A stretch of DNA of 64,000 nucleotides from Catonella massiliensis (GCF_016651435.1 NZ_JAEPRJ010000001.1:1488001-1552000); one strand, 5' to 3'; counted from the first letter of the stretch, positions 27,399 to 37,514 are shown. Numbers and translations: made by a program. Notes: a model not told the origin generated them from the sequence alone.

Positions 27399-29495
27399 TT
27401 ATATCCTAACAACAGTGAAAACCATAGTACTTCTAGCTTCCATATTTATCATGTTGCCATTGGTTCTTACCTTTTTATCCCTGGTATCAGGGAAGCCTGC
27501 TTTATATATTTCAAGCGAAGAATCAGTTTCAATCTGCCAACATAGATAATGTGGCAGCTCAGGAAGATAGCAGTCCTGTCTCTCCCAGTGTACATTTATT
27601 GCAACGCAAACTATGTCATCAGCCGTATTATCAGCATTTCTTCCTGCAAATATTACCCTAAGCACATTGGTATGATCAGGTCCTAGTGCCCAAGAGTCAG
27701 GAAAGCCAAGTGAACAGCCACCCATGTGTTTTCTGATTACAGGATGCTCATTTCTAAACTTAATCAAATATCTTGTGAACCTAAAATGCTCCCTGTTTTT
27801 TTCTAACTGATCCCACTCAAGCCAAGATATAGGGCTATCCTGACAGTACGTGTTATTGTTGCCAAACTGTGTATTGAGGAATTCATCACCGGCAAGGAAC
27901 ATAGGAGCACCTCTGCTTAAAAGCAAGGTTGTCATGGCGTTCTTACAGAGCCTTAGACGGAGCTTATTGATATTCTCGTTATCAGTCTCACCTTCCCAGC
28001 CACAATTCCAGCTTCTGTTATCATCAGTTCCATCGGTATTGTTCCAACCATTTGCTTCATTGTGCTTATGGCTGTAGCAATACATATCCCAGAGTGTAAA
28101 TCCATCGTGACAATTAAGGAAGTTTACAGATGCATTATCCCCCCTGTGTTCCGGATTGTATATGTCCTTTGAACCGAATATTCTTCTGGCAGCAACGGAC
28201 ATAAGCCCTATGTCTCCCTTAAGAAAATCCCTCATGTCGTCACGGTACTTTCCATTCCACTCTGCCCAGCGGTTCCACGACGGAAAGGTTCCTACCTGAT
28301 ATAGTCCGCCTGCATCCCAGGCTTCTGCAATGAGCTTCACATCGGCCAGTATCTGATCGTAGGCAAGGTTTTGTAAGAGCGGAGCATTGGACATAGGTGA
28401 TCCGTCTTCATTTCTACCTAGTATACTTGCAAGGTCAAATCTGAATCCGTCTACATGGTAATCAGTCACCCAGTATCTTAAGCATTCAAGTATCATATAC
28501 CTTACCACAGGATGGTTGCAGTTGAGGGTGTTTCCACAGCCACTGAAGTTATAATATTCACCTCTTGGAGTCAGCATATAATAAATGTTATTGTCAAAGC
28601 CCTTAAAGGAGATACTAGGTCCCATCTCGTTTCCTTCAGCTGTATGGTTAAATACCACATCCAGAAAACACTCGATACCATTGTCATGAAGCCTCTTGAT
28701 TAGCTTTTTAAGCTCCATACCTGAGCTGTTATCCTCGACCCTTGCAGCATAACTGGTATTAGGCGCAAAGAAGCTAATCGGATTATAGCCCCAATAGTCA
28801 ACCAGAACCTCTCCGTTATATATTCTGTTATCCTTAATTTCATCAAATTCAAATACCGGCATCAGTTCAACCGCATTGATGCCAAGGTCCTTAAGGTATG
28901 GAATCTTCTCCATCACGCCTGCAAAGGTACCCGGGTATTTTACACCTGAGGACGCGTCCTTTGTAAAGCCTCTGACATGCATTTCATAGATGACCAGGTC
29001 TTCAAGAGCCATATTGGGATTAGGTTCACTCCCCCAGTCAAAGTCATTACGCACAACTCTTGCCTTGTAAAAAGACTTGCTACTGCGCTTTTTTCCCCAT
29101 TCACTCTGTCCTGTAACTGATTTGGCATACATATCCAAAAGAATATTATTCTTATCAAAGATAAGTCCTTTTTCTTTGTCATAAGGACCATCAACTCTAT
29201 AAGCATATTCAAAATCTTCAATATTCAAATCAAATACTATCATAGAATAAACGTTGCCTATTCTATAGGTTTCCGGAAAAGGTATAACCGCATAAGGTTC
29301 GTCTTCCCTGCTCTTAAAAAGAAGTAGTTCTACGCTTGTCCCTCCATTGGTTGGAACAGTGAAGTTAACACCACTGGGAATGGCTGTCGCTCCATTTTGT
29401 TCGTAGAGACCCGGCCTTACCTTGAAGCCATTAATTTCATCTATTGGTCGAATATGGAATCTTTCAAATGAGAGATTGTTATTCGCTTCTGCCAT
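27399..29495 (-). CDS. glgX: Glycogen debranching enzyme, isoamylase type (GH13)
   Basis: Enzyme of 698 residues that hydrolyses alpha-1,6 branches of glycogen or limit dextrins. An N-terminal CBM48-like domain (PGLYEQNGATAIPSGVNFTV) is followed by the GH13 barrel with the conserved regions LDVVFNHTAEG, VDGFRFDLASILGR (nucleophile Asp), LIAEAWDAGG (acid/base Glu) and NFLNCHDGFTLWD. Length fits GlgX/TreX. The ATG at 29495 has GGAGG five bases upstream; an ATG at 29513 is less likely. No other glycogen gene is next to it here. It follows dtd in the same direction after 80 bases. Confidence 0.94.
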   Translation of the reverse strand: MAEANNNLSFERFHIRPIDEINGFKVRPGLYEQNGATAIPSGVNFTVPTNGGTSVELLLFKSREDEPYAVIPFPETYRIGNVYSMIVFDLNIEDFEYAYRVDGPYDKEKGLIFDKNNILLDMYAKSVTGQSEWGKKRSSKSFYKARVVRNDFDWGSEPNPNMALEDLVIYEMHVRGFTKDASSGVKYPGTFAGVMEKIPYLKDLGINAVELMPVFEFDEIKDNRIYNGEVLVDYWGYNPISFFAPNTSYAARVEDNSSGMELKKLIKRLHDNGIECFLDVVFNHTAEGNEMGPSISFKGFDNNIYYMLTPRGEYYNFSGCGNTLNCNHPVVRYMILECLRYWVTDYHVDGFRFDLASILGRNEDGSPMSNAPLLQNLAYDQILADVKLIAEAWDAGGLYQVGTFPSWNRWAEWNGKYRDDMRDFLKGDIGLMSVAARRIFGSKDIYNPEHRGDNASVNFLNCHDGFTLWDMYCYSHKHNEANGWNNTDGTDDNRSWNCGWEGETDNENINKLRLRLCKNAMTTLLLSRGAPMFLAGDEFLNTQFGNNNTYCQDSPISWLEWDQLEKNREHFRFTRYLIKFRNEHPVIRKHMGGCSLGFPDSWALGPDHTNVLRVIFAGRNADNTADDIVCVAINVHWERQDCYLPELPHYLCWQIETDSSLEIYKAGFPDTRDKKVRTNGNMINMEARSTMVFTVVRI

Positions 29496-29575
29496 ATAAT
29501 CCTCCGATTGCACACATATACCATCTTATGCTGTAATCATCTTACAATCATTAAGATAATCTGTAAAAAACAGCT

Positions 29576-30025
29576 TTATTTGAGTTCTGCACTGTCTAAA
29601 ATTATGGTAAATGGTCCATCGTTAGTTAAACTAACCTTCATATCTGCACCAAATTCACCCTGTTCAACCTTAGGTACCTGTTTTTTACATTCATCTATTA
29701 TATAATGATACAGCTCTTTTGCCATATCCGGAGATCCGCAAGTAGTGAATCCCGGTCTGTTGCCGCGGCTTAAATCAGCATATAAGGTAAACTGAGATAT
29801 AAGTAAGAGCTCACCGTTTACATCCTTTAAGCTAAGATTGGTCTTGCCATTCTCATCAGCCATTATTCTAAGGCCCAGCATCTTCTTAATCATCTTGTCA
29901 GCTATTTCTTTTGTATCATCCTTACCTACGCCTATAAGCACCATGTAGCCCCTGTCAATAGCCCCTCTGACCTCTCCGTCAATCTTTACATCAGAATTTG
30001 TTACAACCTGAATTATAAAACGCAT
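29576..30025 (-). CDS. dtd: D-aminoacyl-tRNA deacylase
   Basis: Dtd of 149 residues clears D-amino acids from tRNA. Active-site motifs [17 protein letters not shown] and [12 protein letters not shown] are both intact. Of note, the same window holds an aspartate racemase, whose D-Asp product is one of the compounds such an enzyme guards against, though the two genes are 29 kb apart. AAGGGGGA lies before the ATG. Confidence 0.97.
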   Translation of the reverse strand: MRFIIQVVTNSDVKIDGEVRGAIDRGYMVLIGVGKDDTKEIADKMIKKMLGLRIMADENGKTNLSLKDVNGELLLISQFTLYADLSRGNRPGFTTCGSPDMAKELYHYIIDECKKQVPKVEQGEFGADMKVSLTNDGPFTIILDSAELK

Positions 30026-30073
30026 AAAAGCATCCCCCTTTAATTAAAATTCATTAGACAGAACACAAAACCA

Positions 30074-30096
30074 CCGTACCGAATATACCGGTACGG
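30074..30096 (-). terminator. Probable terminator downstream of enolase
   Basis: CCGTACCG and CGGTACGG form a perfect 8-bp stem with a 7-base loop. On the minus strand it is followed by TGGTTTTGTG, a weak U-tract, 114 bases after the eno stop and before dtd. Confidence 0.5.
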
Positions 30097-30209
30097 CAGT
30101 CTTATACAGTAATGTATAATTAATTACTCAGGCCTCCGTACGGTAAACACTAATAAAGCTACCCCGGAAAAGCCCCCATTATATAATTATATCCCCTGTT
30201 TTATAATAA

Positions 30210-31517
30210 TTATTTACGATTAAATGCATTAAAACCTGGCCAGTAAGCTGCTGCACCAAGCTCCTCTTCGATTCTAAGAAGCTGATTATACTTAGCTACA
30301 CGCTCACTTCTTGAAGGAGCACCTGTCTTAATCTGGCAGGTATTAAGAGCTACTGCAAGGTCAGCAATTGTTGTATCCTCTGTCTCACCTGAACGGTGTG
30401 AAGAAATTGCTGTGTATCCTGCCTTGTGAGCCATCTTAATAGCCTCAAGAGTCTCAGATACAGAACCAATCTGGTTAAGCTTGATAAGGATAGAGTTAGC
30501 TGCACCGAGCTTAATACCCTTCTCAAGACGCTCTGTATTGGTAACGAAAAGATCATCACCAACAAGCTGAACCTTGTGTCCAAGCTTCTCAGTCATCTTC
30601 TTCCAGCCTTCCCAATCTTCTTCATCAAGACCATCCTCGATTGAGTAGATAGGATATTTATCGATAAGGCTCTCCCAGTGAGCAATAAGCTCATCAGAAG
30701 TAAACTTCTTGCCTGACTTTGGCTGTAAGTAGTGTCCGATTCCCTTCTCCTTGTCTTTCCACTCAGAAGAAGCTGCATCCATAGCTATAACGAAGTCTGT
30801 ACCTGCCTTGTAGCCTGCATTCTCTATAGCCTTGATGATATGCTCGATAACATCCTCATCATCCTTAAGGTTAGGAGCGAAACCACCCTCATCACCTACT
30901 GCTGTAGTGTGGCCTTCCTTCTTAAGAAGTGCCTGAAGTGCGTGGAATACCTCTGCACACATTCTAAGACCTTCTCTAAAGCTAGCAGCACCTGCAGGCA
31001 TAATCATGAATTCCTGTGTATCTACAGAGTTTGTAGCGTGTGCACCACCATTTAATATGTTCATCATAGGAAGTGGAAGCCTGTTGCCGTTAGCACCGCC
31101 TAAGAATCTGTAAAGAGGGATGTCAAGAGCATTAGCTGCTGCTCTTGCTGCTGCAATAGATACAGCAAGTATAGCATTGGCACCAAGCTTTGACTTATCC
31201 TTTGTTCCATCAGCCTTAATCATAGCTGCGTCAACTGCATAGATATCAAATGCGCTAACACCCTGAAGTACATCATTTATAACTGTATTAATGTTCTCAA
31301 CTGCCTTAAGAACACCCTTACCACCATAACGAGACTTGTCACCGTCACGAAGCTCAAGAGCCTCAAATTCACCTGTAGAAGCACCACTTGGAGCAGTTCC
31401 TCTACCTGCAATTCCGCAAGCTAAAATAACTTCAGCCTCAACAGTTGGATTACCTCTAGAGTCAATAATCTCTCTACCGATAACCTTCTCGATTTTTAAT
31501 TTTCCTAAATAATCCAT
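30210..31517 (-). CDS. eno: Enolase
   Basis: Enolase of 435 residues interconverts 2-phosphoglycerate and phosphoenolpyruvate. Motifs: [11 protein letters not shown] and [18 protein letters not shown] near the start (with APSGASTG), [47 protein letters not shown] and the signature [10 protein letters not shown]. An in-frame ATG at 31535 exists, but AAGGA spacing favours 31517 and gives the normal length. Single-gene unit. Confidence 0.98.
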   Translation of the reverse strand: MDYLGKLKIEKVIGREIIDSRGNPTVEAEVILACGIAGRGTAPSGASTGEFEALELRDGDKSRYGGKGVLKAVENINTVINDVLQGVSAFDIYAVDAAMIKADGTKDKSKLGANAILAVSIAAARAAANALDIPLYRFLGGANGNRLPLPMMNILNGGAHATNSVDTQEFMIMPAGAASFREGLRMCAEVFHALQALLKKEGHTTAVGDEGGFAPNLKDDEDVIEHIIKAIENAGYKAGTDFVIAMDAASSEWKDKEKGIGHYLQPKSGKKFTSDELIAHWESLIDKYPIYSIEDGLDEEDWEGWKKMTEKLGHKVQLVGDDLFVTNTERLEKGIKLGAANSILIKLNQIGSVSETLEAIKMAHKAGYTAISSHRSGETEDTTIADLAVALNTCQIKTGAPSRSERVAKYNQLLRIEEELGAAAYWPGFNAFNRK

Positions 31518-31640
31518 TTTCTTCTTCCTTTCCATGCTTTCCGCATTGTAAAGTATTATTAAACACTAAGATGATAACATAATTAGCATAAAAAAACTAG
31601 ATAGATAATGTAAAAAATGTGGTAAATTTTTGGGAATAAA

Positions 31641-31662
31641 ACTCACTTTTTAACAAATGAGT
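31641..31662 (-). terminator. Terminator downstream of mscL
   Basis: On the minus strand ACTCATTT pairs with AAAGTGAGT (one G-U pair) around a short loop and is followed by TTTATTCCC, 25 bases after the mscL stop. Confidence 0.55.
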
Positions 31663-31687
31663 CCCATTCAAATACTAAGCAGCAAAA

Positions 31688-32107
31688 TTACATATCCATA
31701 TCCACTTCAAGCGCAGAAGTACAGTGTGGACAGCGTGTAGCCTTGATGCTGATAGTACTCTGGCAGAATGGACAGGTCTTTTCTGTAGGCTCATTTGCCT
31801 CTTCCTTCTTTTTACGCTCAGCAAGCTTATTAAGCCCCTTAACGATACAGAAGATGATAAATGCCATTATAATAAAGTTGATTATAGCTGTAATAAATGC
31901 TCCGTACTTTACTTCAGAACCATTTATGGTAGCTATAAGATTAGAAAAATCAGTACTTGCAAATATACCGATAATTGGTGTAATAATATCACCAACCAAA
32001 GAGGTAACTATAGCCTGAAAAGCTCCACCTATAATTACACCTACTGCAAGGTCCATCACATTGCCTTTAAGCGCAAATGCCTTAAATTCTTCAAGAAATT
32101 TCTTCAT
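31688..32107 (-). CDS. mscL: Large-conductance mechanosensitive channel with zinc-ribbon tail
   Basis: MscL of 139 residues opens under membrane tension to release solutes on osmotic down-shock. Standard start [29 protein letters not shown], first helix, then the second helix [18 protein letters not shown] and a charged stretch RKKKEE. Unlike classic MscL it ends in [19 protein letters not shown], two CxxC pairs that form a zinc ribbon. This extension is cytosolic in topology. GGAGGAG precedes the ATG. It has its own promoter and terminator. Confidence 0.96.
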   Translation of the reverse strand: MKKFLEEFKAFALKGNVMDLAVGVIIGGAFQAIVTSLVGDIITPIIGIFASTDFSNLIATINGSEVKYGAFITAIINFIIMAFIIFCIVKGLNKLAERKKKEEANEPTEKTCPFCQSTISIKATRCPHCTSALEVDMDM

Positions 32108-32163
32108 TTGGAATTTCTCCTCCTTAAAATGTTTTATTTTAAAACCATTATGATGTCGGTCTT

Positions 32164-32192
32164 AATATAACATATAAGTAATGATTTAACAA
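32164..32192 (-). promoter_or_regulatory. Promoter for mscL
   Basis: TTGTTA (32187-32192) and TATATT (32164-32169) at 17-base spacing, with a TG one base before the -10 (extended -10), minus strand. It lies in the short gap after rlmH. Confidence 0.65.
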
Positions 32193-32202
32193 CATTAATT
32201 TC

Positions 32203-32694
32203 TCATTTATGATAAGGTTCACCCATTTTTATCCTAAATGCCCTATATATCTGTTCGAGGAGAATCAGCCTCATAAGCTGGTGTGGAAAGGTAAGCTTTG
32301 AAAAGCTAAGCTTATAATCGGATTCCGCAATCACTTCATCTGAAAGCCCTAAAGACCCACCTATGATAAATACAAGATGGCTCTTTCCTGATACGGTAAG
32401 CTCCGATATCTTCTCTGAGAGTTCTACAGAGTCTATCTCCTTCCCTTTAATCACAAGAGCAAACACATAGCAGTCACTTCCCTTTGCCTTCTTAAGAAAG
32501 TCGAGCATTCTCGCACCTTCAGCCTGTTTTATCTTCTCTTCTTCAGCCTCTGATGCGTTGTCAGGAGTTTTTTCATCCTGCACCTGTTTTATTTCAATGG
32601 CCGTATATCTTGACAACCTCTTGGTATACTCTGCAATGCCCGCTTCAAAGTACTTTTCCTTTATCTTACCTGCGCAAAGTATAGTTATTTTCAC
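32203..32694 (-). CDS. rlmH: 23S rRNA pseudouridine-1915 N3-methyltransferase
   Basis: RlmH of 163 residues, a SPOUT methyltransferase acting on the 70S ribosome. Motifs: ITILCAGKIKEKYF at the start, LVFIIGGSLGLSDEV (SAM knot) and LTFPHQLMRLILLEQIYRAF at the end. The start is GTG at 32694, overlapping the stop of the preceding gene in GTGA, so translation is coupled. Confidence 0.96.
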   Translation of the reverse strand: MKITILCAGKIKEKYFEAGIAEYTKRLSRYTAIEIKQVQDEKTPDNASEAEEEKIKQAEGARMLDFLKKAKGSDCYVFALVIKGKEIDSVELSEKISELTVSGKSHLVFIIGGSLGLSDEVIAESDYKLSFSKLTFPHQLMRLILLEQIYRAFRIKMGEPYHK

Positions 32695-34262
32695 TCTGTG
32701 TACCTCTTCATCACTTCAGCCACCTCATCAGCCAGTTCTCTAGCTATAATTCCGTATTTCCCCTTTTTCTCCTTAAGCATATCTCCTGCGAGCCCATGGA
32801 TATAAACACCAAGAGGTGTAACCATAAAAGGCCTTTGTTTTTCAGTCGCAATAAGAGCTGCGAGTATTCCCGTAAGCACATCGCCTGAACCCGCCTTTGC
32901 CAAGCCAGAGTTGCCGCTGTTGTTTATGTAGCATTTTCCACCGCCTGCAACAAGCGTTCTAGCCTCCTTTATAACAATCTCACCGCTGCAGGATTTTAAT
33001 TCCTTTGCAATTTGAACTACATTTTCTTTCACTTCTTCTTTAGGCATATACAGTAAATCAGCAAGTTCTTTGATATGAGGTGTCAGGATGAAATTCTTCT
33101 TCAAGTCTTTAACTAAATCAAGTCTTCTGTCTTCACTCTCCTCGACAATTTCTCTAAAAAGAGTTAATCCATCTGCATCTATAACAGTTCTGACTTCTGA
33201 TAAATCCACGACTTTCTTAACTAAAGACTTACTCCTCTTACTTAATCCAAGACCGGGGCCTATTACTATTGCAGCTGCCCATTCCTTCACAGCCTTCTCT
33301 AATTTATCTGCAGTTACCTTACTTATTACCTTATCAGTACTATCTTCATATGTGGTAAGTATAGCTTCAGGAAGTAGGTTCTGCAAAGACTGTCTGTTTG
33401 CTTCAGGCACAAAGAGTCTAACAAGTCCTCCACCTGTTCTATATGCCGCAAGAGCTGAAAGGAAAGATGCTCCGCACATTTCCTCTGAACCCGCTATTAT
33501 CAGTATCTTACCGAAGTCTCCCTTATTGCTGTACTCTCTTCTTTCAGGCATATAGTAGCTTATTTGAGACTCATCAAAGGTAAATGTATCGGGAGATACC
33601 ATATCAAGGGCTTTTTTTGGAAAGCCTATGTCAGCCACAATAATCTCACCTGCATAGTCTTTACCGGGATATACGGCTATTCCAAGCTTATTTACGCCAA
33701 ATGTTATTGTATAGTCGCATTTAACAGCTACTCCTTCAACTCTTCCATTGCTGCCATTCACCCCCGAAGGGATGTCCACCGCTACCTTTACTGAATCAAA
33801 CATATTGAGATACTCGGTAAACTTAGCCAAGTCTCCTTCAAGCTTACCCTTGAATCCCACTCCAAATACCGCATCTATAACTATAGCCTGGTTAAATTCA
33901 CTTTTTTCTGTAATTAGCTTGACTGGATTAGATATTTTAAGTGCTACTCCACAGTTTTTGGCAAGCCTTATCTGCAGCTTTGTCTGATTGGTAAACTTTT
34001 CTTTTTTCCCAACTATTATTACCTCTGAATTATACCCCCATTCATGGAGTATTCTTGCACAGGCAATGCCATCTCCGCCATTGTTGCCGGAGCCGCAAAC
34101 TGCTATAATCTTTTTATCAACGTCATCTCTTAGAAGCTTATCCCTTATAAACTCCGCCACGGATAGAGCCGCTCTTTCCATAAGCACCATCCCGGGCATG
34201 CCAAGTTTCCTTGCATCTTCATCTAGTTTTTTTGCTCCCTCGCTGTCTACAAGTCTTATCAT
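32691..34262 (-). CDS. nnr: Bifunctional NAD(P)HX epimerase / dehydratase
   Basis: Fused repair enzyme of 523 residues. The N-terminal YjeF_N domain (about 1-215) epimerises damaged hydrated NAD(P)H (VCGSGNNGGDGIACARIL; VDIPSGVNGSNG); the C-terminal domain (about 225-520) is an ADP/ATP-dependent dehydratase of ribokinase-like fold (IIAGSEEMCGASFLSALA; VIGPGLGL; NSGLAKAGSGDVLTGILAA). It follows acpS by two bases; acpS-nnr is a common pair in Firmicutes. Confidence 0.96.
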   Translation of the reverse strand: MIRLVDSEGAKKLDEDARKLGMPGMVLMERAALSVAEFIRDKLLRDDVDKKIIAVCGSGNNGGDGIACARILHEWGYNSEVIIVGKKEKFTNQTKLQIRLAKNCGVALKISNPVKLITEKSEFNQAIVIDAVFGVGFKGKLEGDLAKFTEYLNMFDSVKVAVDIPSGVNGSNGRVEGVAVKCDYTITFGVNKLGIAVYPGKDYAGEIIVADIGFPKKALDMVSPDTFTFDESQISYYMPERREYSNKGDFGKILIIAGSEEMCGASFLSALAAYRTGGGLVRLFVPEANRQSLQNLLPEAILTTYEDSTDKVISKVTADKLEKAVKEWAAAIVIGPGLGLSKRSKSLVKKVVDLSEVRTVIDADGLTLFREIVEESEDRRLDLVKDLKKNFILTPHIKELADLLYMPKEEVKENVVQIAKELKSCSGEIVIKEARTLVAGGGKCYINNSGNSGLAKAGSGDVLTGILAALIATEKQRPFMVTPLGVYIHGLAGDMLKEKKGKYGIIARELADEVAEVMKRYTE

Positions 34263-34264
34263 AA

Positions 34265-34624
34265 TCAGCCCTCCGCCACTGCTACAGCACTCACATATTC
34301 CTTGGTATCCGAAATCGATACAAAGAATACCTTAATCCCCAGTTCCTCTTGCTTTAATTTTGCATTACCATATAAGTTCACATAGGGTTTCCCAAGCTCA
34401 TCCCTTAGGACTTCTATCTCTCTTATCTTAAATCCCAAAAAGCCTGTTCCCATAGCCTTAGCGACAGCTTCTTTCACAGCCCAGTTTCCTGCTGCCCTGT
34501 CTGGCTTATTTACAATCAGTTCCCTTTCTTTCTCTGTAAAAACATACGACAAAAAAGCATCCTTTTCGCATGCTTTTTTGACTCTTGATTTTTCGATTAA
34601 ATCATTACCAATTCCTATAATCAA
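34265..34624 (-). CDS. acpS: Holo-[acyl-carrier-protein] synthase
   Basis: AcpS of 119 residues adds 4'-phosphopantetheine to ACP. The motifs are GIGNDLIEKSRVKKA, FTEKERELI and NWAVKEAVAKAMGTGFLG (WxxKEAxxKAxGTG). The start is TTG at 34624 with GGAAG six bases before it. It follows rex by 12 bases and precedes nnr. Confidence 0.96.
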   Translation of the reverse strand: MIIGIGNDLIEKSRVKKACEKDAFLSYVFTEKERELIVNKPDRAAGNWAVKEAVAKAMGTGFLGFKIREIEVLRDELGKPYVNLYGNAKLKQEELGIKVFFVSISDTKEYVSAVAVAEG

Positions 34625-34636
34625 GCTAATCTTCCT

Positions 34637-35272
34637 TTACTTAGACCCCTTATTTTTAAGTGAATAAGAAAGCCTCATCAAAGTGTCCGAAAGGTGAATT
34701 GTTTCAACTATAACATCCTTCGGTAATCTAAGATCCACAGGAGCAAAGTTCCATATAGCCTTGATACCACACTTTACAAGTTTTGCTGCGGTTTCAGTTG
34801 CCATTTCCTTTGGAACTGTAATCGCAGCTATGTCTACCTGATTATTTTTGATATAATCAGGCAGGCTGTCCATTCCAAGTATTTCTATGTCTCCGATTTT
34901 CTTTCCGATTAATTCGGGCTTAATATCAAAGACCTGCTTTACATAAAATCCTCTTTTTGCAAAATCAGTATAATTCGTGATTGCGGTTCCCAGATTACCT
35001 GCTCCTACTATAATAAGGTTGTAGTCCTTATCAAGCCCCAAGATTTTGGCAATCTCATTGTATAGATACTCTACATTGTAACCATAACCCTGCTGACCGA
35101 AGCCCCCAAAATTATTCAAGTCCTGTCTGATCTGGGATGCTGTAACCTGCATTCTCTCGCTCAACTCTTTAGAAGAAATCCTGTCTATCCCTGATTTCAG
35201 TAAATCCCCCAGATATCTGTAATATCTAGGCAGTCTCTTTATGACCGCAGGAGATATATTCTTTGACTCCAT
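34637..35272 (-). CDS. rex: Redox-sensing transcriptional repressor Rex
   Basis: Rex of 211 residues senses the NADH/NAD+ ratio and represses fermentation genes in anaerobes. N-terminal winged helix (VIKRLPRYYRYLGDLL, then SQIRQDLNNFGGFGQQGYGY), Rossmann domain with IIVGAGNLGTAITNY, and C-terminal swap helix. It heads the rex-acpS-nnr-rlmH row. No clear Rex operator was searched for beyond inspection. Confidence 0.97.
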   Translation of the reverse strand: MESKNISPAVIKRLPRYYRYLGDLLKSGIDRISSKELSERMQVTASQIRQDLNNFGGFGQQGYGYNVEYLYNEIAKILGLDKDYNLIIVGAGNLGTAITNYTDFAKRGFYVKQVFDIKPELIGKKIGDIEILGMDSLPDYIKNNQVDIAAITVPKEMATETAAKLVKCGIKAIWNFAPVDLRLPKDVIVETIHLSDTLMRLSYSLKNKGSK

Positions 35273-35305
35273 ATTTTTTCCTCCAACCCCATTCAGTGTT
35301 ATGAT

Positions 35306-37399
35306 TTACACTCCTGCAGGTACATCCTTAATACTAAATGATATTCTTCCCATCTTATCTTTTCCAAGACAGATAGTCTTTACTATGTCTCCAAGTGTAA
35401 GTACATCTTCAACGTTGTTTATTCTCTCTTTTGAAACCTTAGATATGTGTACCATTCCCTCCTTGCCAGGGGCAAATTCAACAAAGGCACCGAACTCTTT
35501 GATAGAAACAACCTTACCGGTATAAACCTTACCTTCTTCAAACTCAGTAACTATCATTCTAATGATTTCTTTAGCTTCATTTATCTTATCAATGTCCGTA
35601 CCGCAAATGCTTACATTTCCTTCATCGGTTATGTCTATCTTAACTCCTGTCTTGTCTATGATGGCATTGATGGTCTTCCCCTTCTGTCCAACCACCTCAC
35701 CAATCTTCTCAGGATCGATCTTAATCTGCTCAATCTTAGGTGCATATTCATTCACACTTGGTCTAGGCTCTGCAATAGCAGGTCTCATACAAGTATCCAT
35801 AATGAACATTCTTGCTTCTCTTGTTCTTGCAATCGCACCCTCTACAATCTCCCTTGTAAGACCGTGAATCTTGATATCCATCTGAATAGCTGTGATACCC
35901 TCTGTAGTACCTGTTACCTTAAAGTCCATGTCTCCAAAGAAGTCTTCAAGTCCCTGAATGTCTGTAAGGAGTACATAGTCCCCATCTGTCTCACCGGTAA
36001 CCAAACCACAGGAAATACCTGCTACCATCCTCTTAATAGGCACACCCGCAGCCATAAGCGACATACAGGATGCGCAGGTGGAAGCCATAGATGTTGATCC
36101 GTTTGACTCGAAGGTCTCAGATACAGTACGGATAGCGTATGGGAATTCCTCCTCGCTAGGAAGTACCGGTATAAGGGCTCTCTCAGCCAAAGCACCATGT
36201 CCTATTTCTCTTCTTCCCGGTCCTCTTGATGGCTTGGTCTCTCCTACTGAATATGAAGGGAAGTTATAGTGATGAATATATCTCTTATAGGTCTCTTCTG
36301 CATTAAGTCCGTCCACCTTCTGAACTTCTGAAAGAGGTGCAAGAGTGGTAATATTACAAATCTGAGTCTGGCCTCTTGTGAACATAGCTGAGCCATGAAC
36401 ACGTGGTATAAGGTCAACTTCAGCTGCAAGCTTTCTTATCTGAGACATCTCACGGCCATCAGGACGCTTATGGTCTTTTAATATCATCTTTCTAACAGTC
36501 TTCTTCTGATACTGATATACGGCGTCAGAAAGGAAAGGAAGCCATTCTTCATTTTCAGCAAAATGCTCGCTAAGCTTATCCATGATAGCAGATATGTTCT
36601 CTTCCCTCACCTGCTTTTCGTCAGTAAATACAGCCTTTTCCATCTCCTCTGGAGTAACCACTTCCTTGATTGCAGCAAAGAACTCCTCAGGAACTGCATA
36701 TCTCTCATACTCTGACTTAGGCTTTCCGCACTCAGCAGCTATCTTCTCGATAAATGCGATGATTTCCTGATTGATTTCGTGAGCCTTATAAATAGCCTCA
36801 ATCATCTTTGCCTCAGGTAACTCATCAGCACCTGCCTCTATCATAATAACCTTCTCTTTGGTAGATGCAACGGTGAGCTTAAGGGCTGAGACTGCCATCT
36901 CGGCATTACTTGGATTGATTACAAATTCTCCGTCAATAAGACCTACCTGTGTAGTTGCACAAGGTCCGTCAAAAGGCACATCAGATATGGCTGTTGCTAT
37001 AGCTGAACCAAGCATAGCAGTAAGTTCAGGAGAACAGGTCGGATCTACACTAAGAACCAGGTTATTGAGTGTAACATCATTTCTGTAATCCTTTGGGAAA
37101 AGAGGACGCATAGGACGGTCAATTACTCTTGATGTAAGTACCGCATTCTCAGAAGCCTTACCCTCTCTCTTATTGAAGCCTCCCGGTATCTTACCTACAG
37201 CATACTGTTTCTCTTCATATTCCACTGAAAGCGGGAAGAAATCAATACCTTCTCTTGGCTTCTCTGAAGCTGTACAGGTAGAAAGAACAACTGTATCGCC
37301 ATAGTGCATAAGCGCTGCACCATTAGCCTGCTTGGCAACCCTGTCTATATCTACTGTAAGGGTACGTCCTGCAAGTTCCATACTAAAACTCTTAAACAT
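35306..37399 (-). CDS. pnp: Polyribonucleotide nucleotidyltransferase (PNPase)
   Basis: PNPase of 697 residues degrades RNA 3'-5' by phosphorolysis. Two RNase PH domains (first about 1-220; second with RPDGREMSQIRKL and ICNITTLAPLSE), then a KH domain (PEKIGEVVGQKGKTINAII) and an S1 domain (GKVYTGKVVSIKEFGAFV). The order and length are normal. An AAGGAG site precedes the ATG, and a long hairpin stands 39 bases upstream. Confidence 0.98.
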   Translation of the reverse strand: MFKSFSMELAGRTLTVDIDRVAKQANGAALMHYGDTVVLSTCTASEKPREGIDFFPLSVEYEEKQYAVGKIPGGFNKREGKASENAVLTSRVIDRPMRPLFPKDYRNDVTLNNLVLSVDPTCSPELTAMLGSAIATAISDVPFDGPCATTQVGLIDGEFVINPSNAEMAVSALKLTVASTKEKVIMIEAGADELPEAKMIEAIYKAHEINQEIIAFIEKIAAECGKPKSEYERYAVPEEFFAAIKEVVTPEEMEKAVFTDEKQVREENISAIMDKLSEHFAENEEWLPFLSDAVYQYQKKTVRKMILKDHKRPDGREMSQIRKLAAEVDLIPRVHGSAMFTRGQTQICNITTLAPLSEVQKVDGLNAEETYKRYIHHYNFPSYSVGETKPSRGPGRREIGHGALAERALIPVLPSEEEFPYAIRTVSETFESNGSTSMASTCASCMSLMAAGVPIKRMVAGISCGLVTGETDGDYVLLTDIQGLEDFFGDMDFKVTGTTEGITAIQMDIKIHGLTREIVEGAIARTREARMFIMDTCMRPAIAEPRPSVNEYAPKIEQIKIDPEKIGEVVGQKGKTINAIIDKTGVKIDITDEGNVSICGTDIDKINEAKEIIRMIVTEFEEGKVYTGKVVSIKEFGAFVEFAPGKEGMVHISKVSKERINNVEDVLTLGDIVKTICLGKDKMGRISFSIKDVPAGV

Positions 37400-37437
37400 A
37401 ATTTTACTATCTCCTTTTTATACTGGCTTTGTAAATC

Positions 37438-37490
37438 CCGAAACTACTGAAAAAATGACTCCCTTTGAATCAGCTTTTCAGAAGTCTCGG
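37438..37490 (-). promoter_or_regulatory. Leader hairpin upstream of pnp
   Basis: On the minus strand CCGAGACTTCTGAAAA pairs with TTTTCAGTAGTTTCGG with 15 of 16 pairs (one G-U) around a loop of about 21 bases. No U-run follows, so it is not a terminator. In E. coli pnp mRNA a long leader hairpin is the target of RNase III and PNPase autoregulation; the same could hold here, which is inference. Confidence 0.55.
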
Positions 37491-37514
37491 CAAAAAGTTA
37501 ACAAAGCTAAAAAC

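Noticed and set aside
32164-32192. Gap 32108-32202 as a possible riboswitch for mscL.
   Set aside because: Only 95 bases with a plain promoter and ribosome site; no stable fold was seen.
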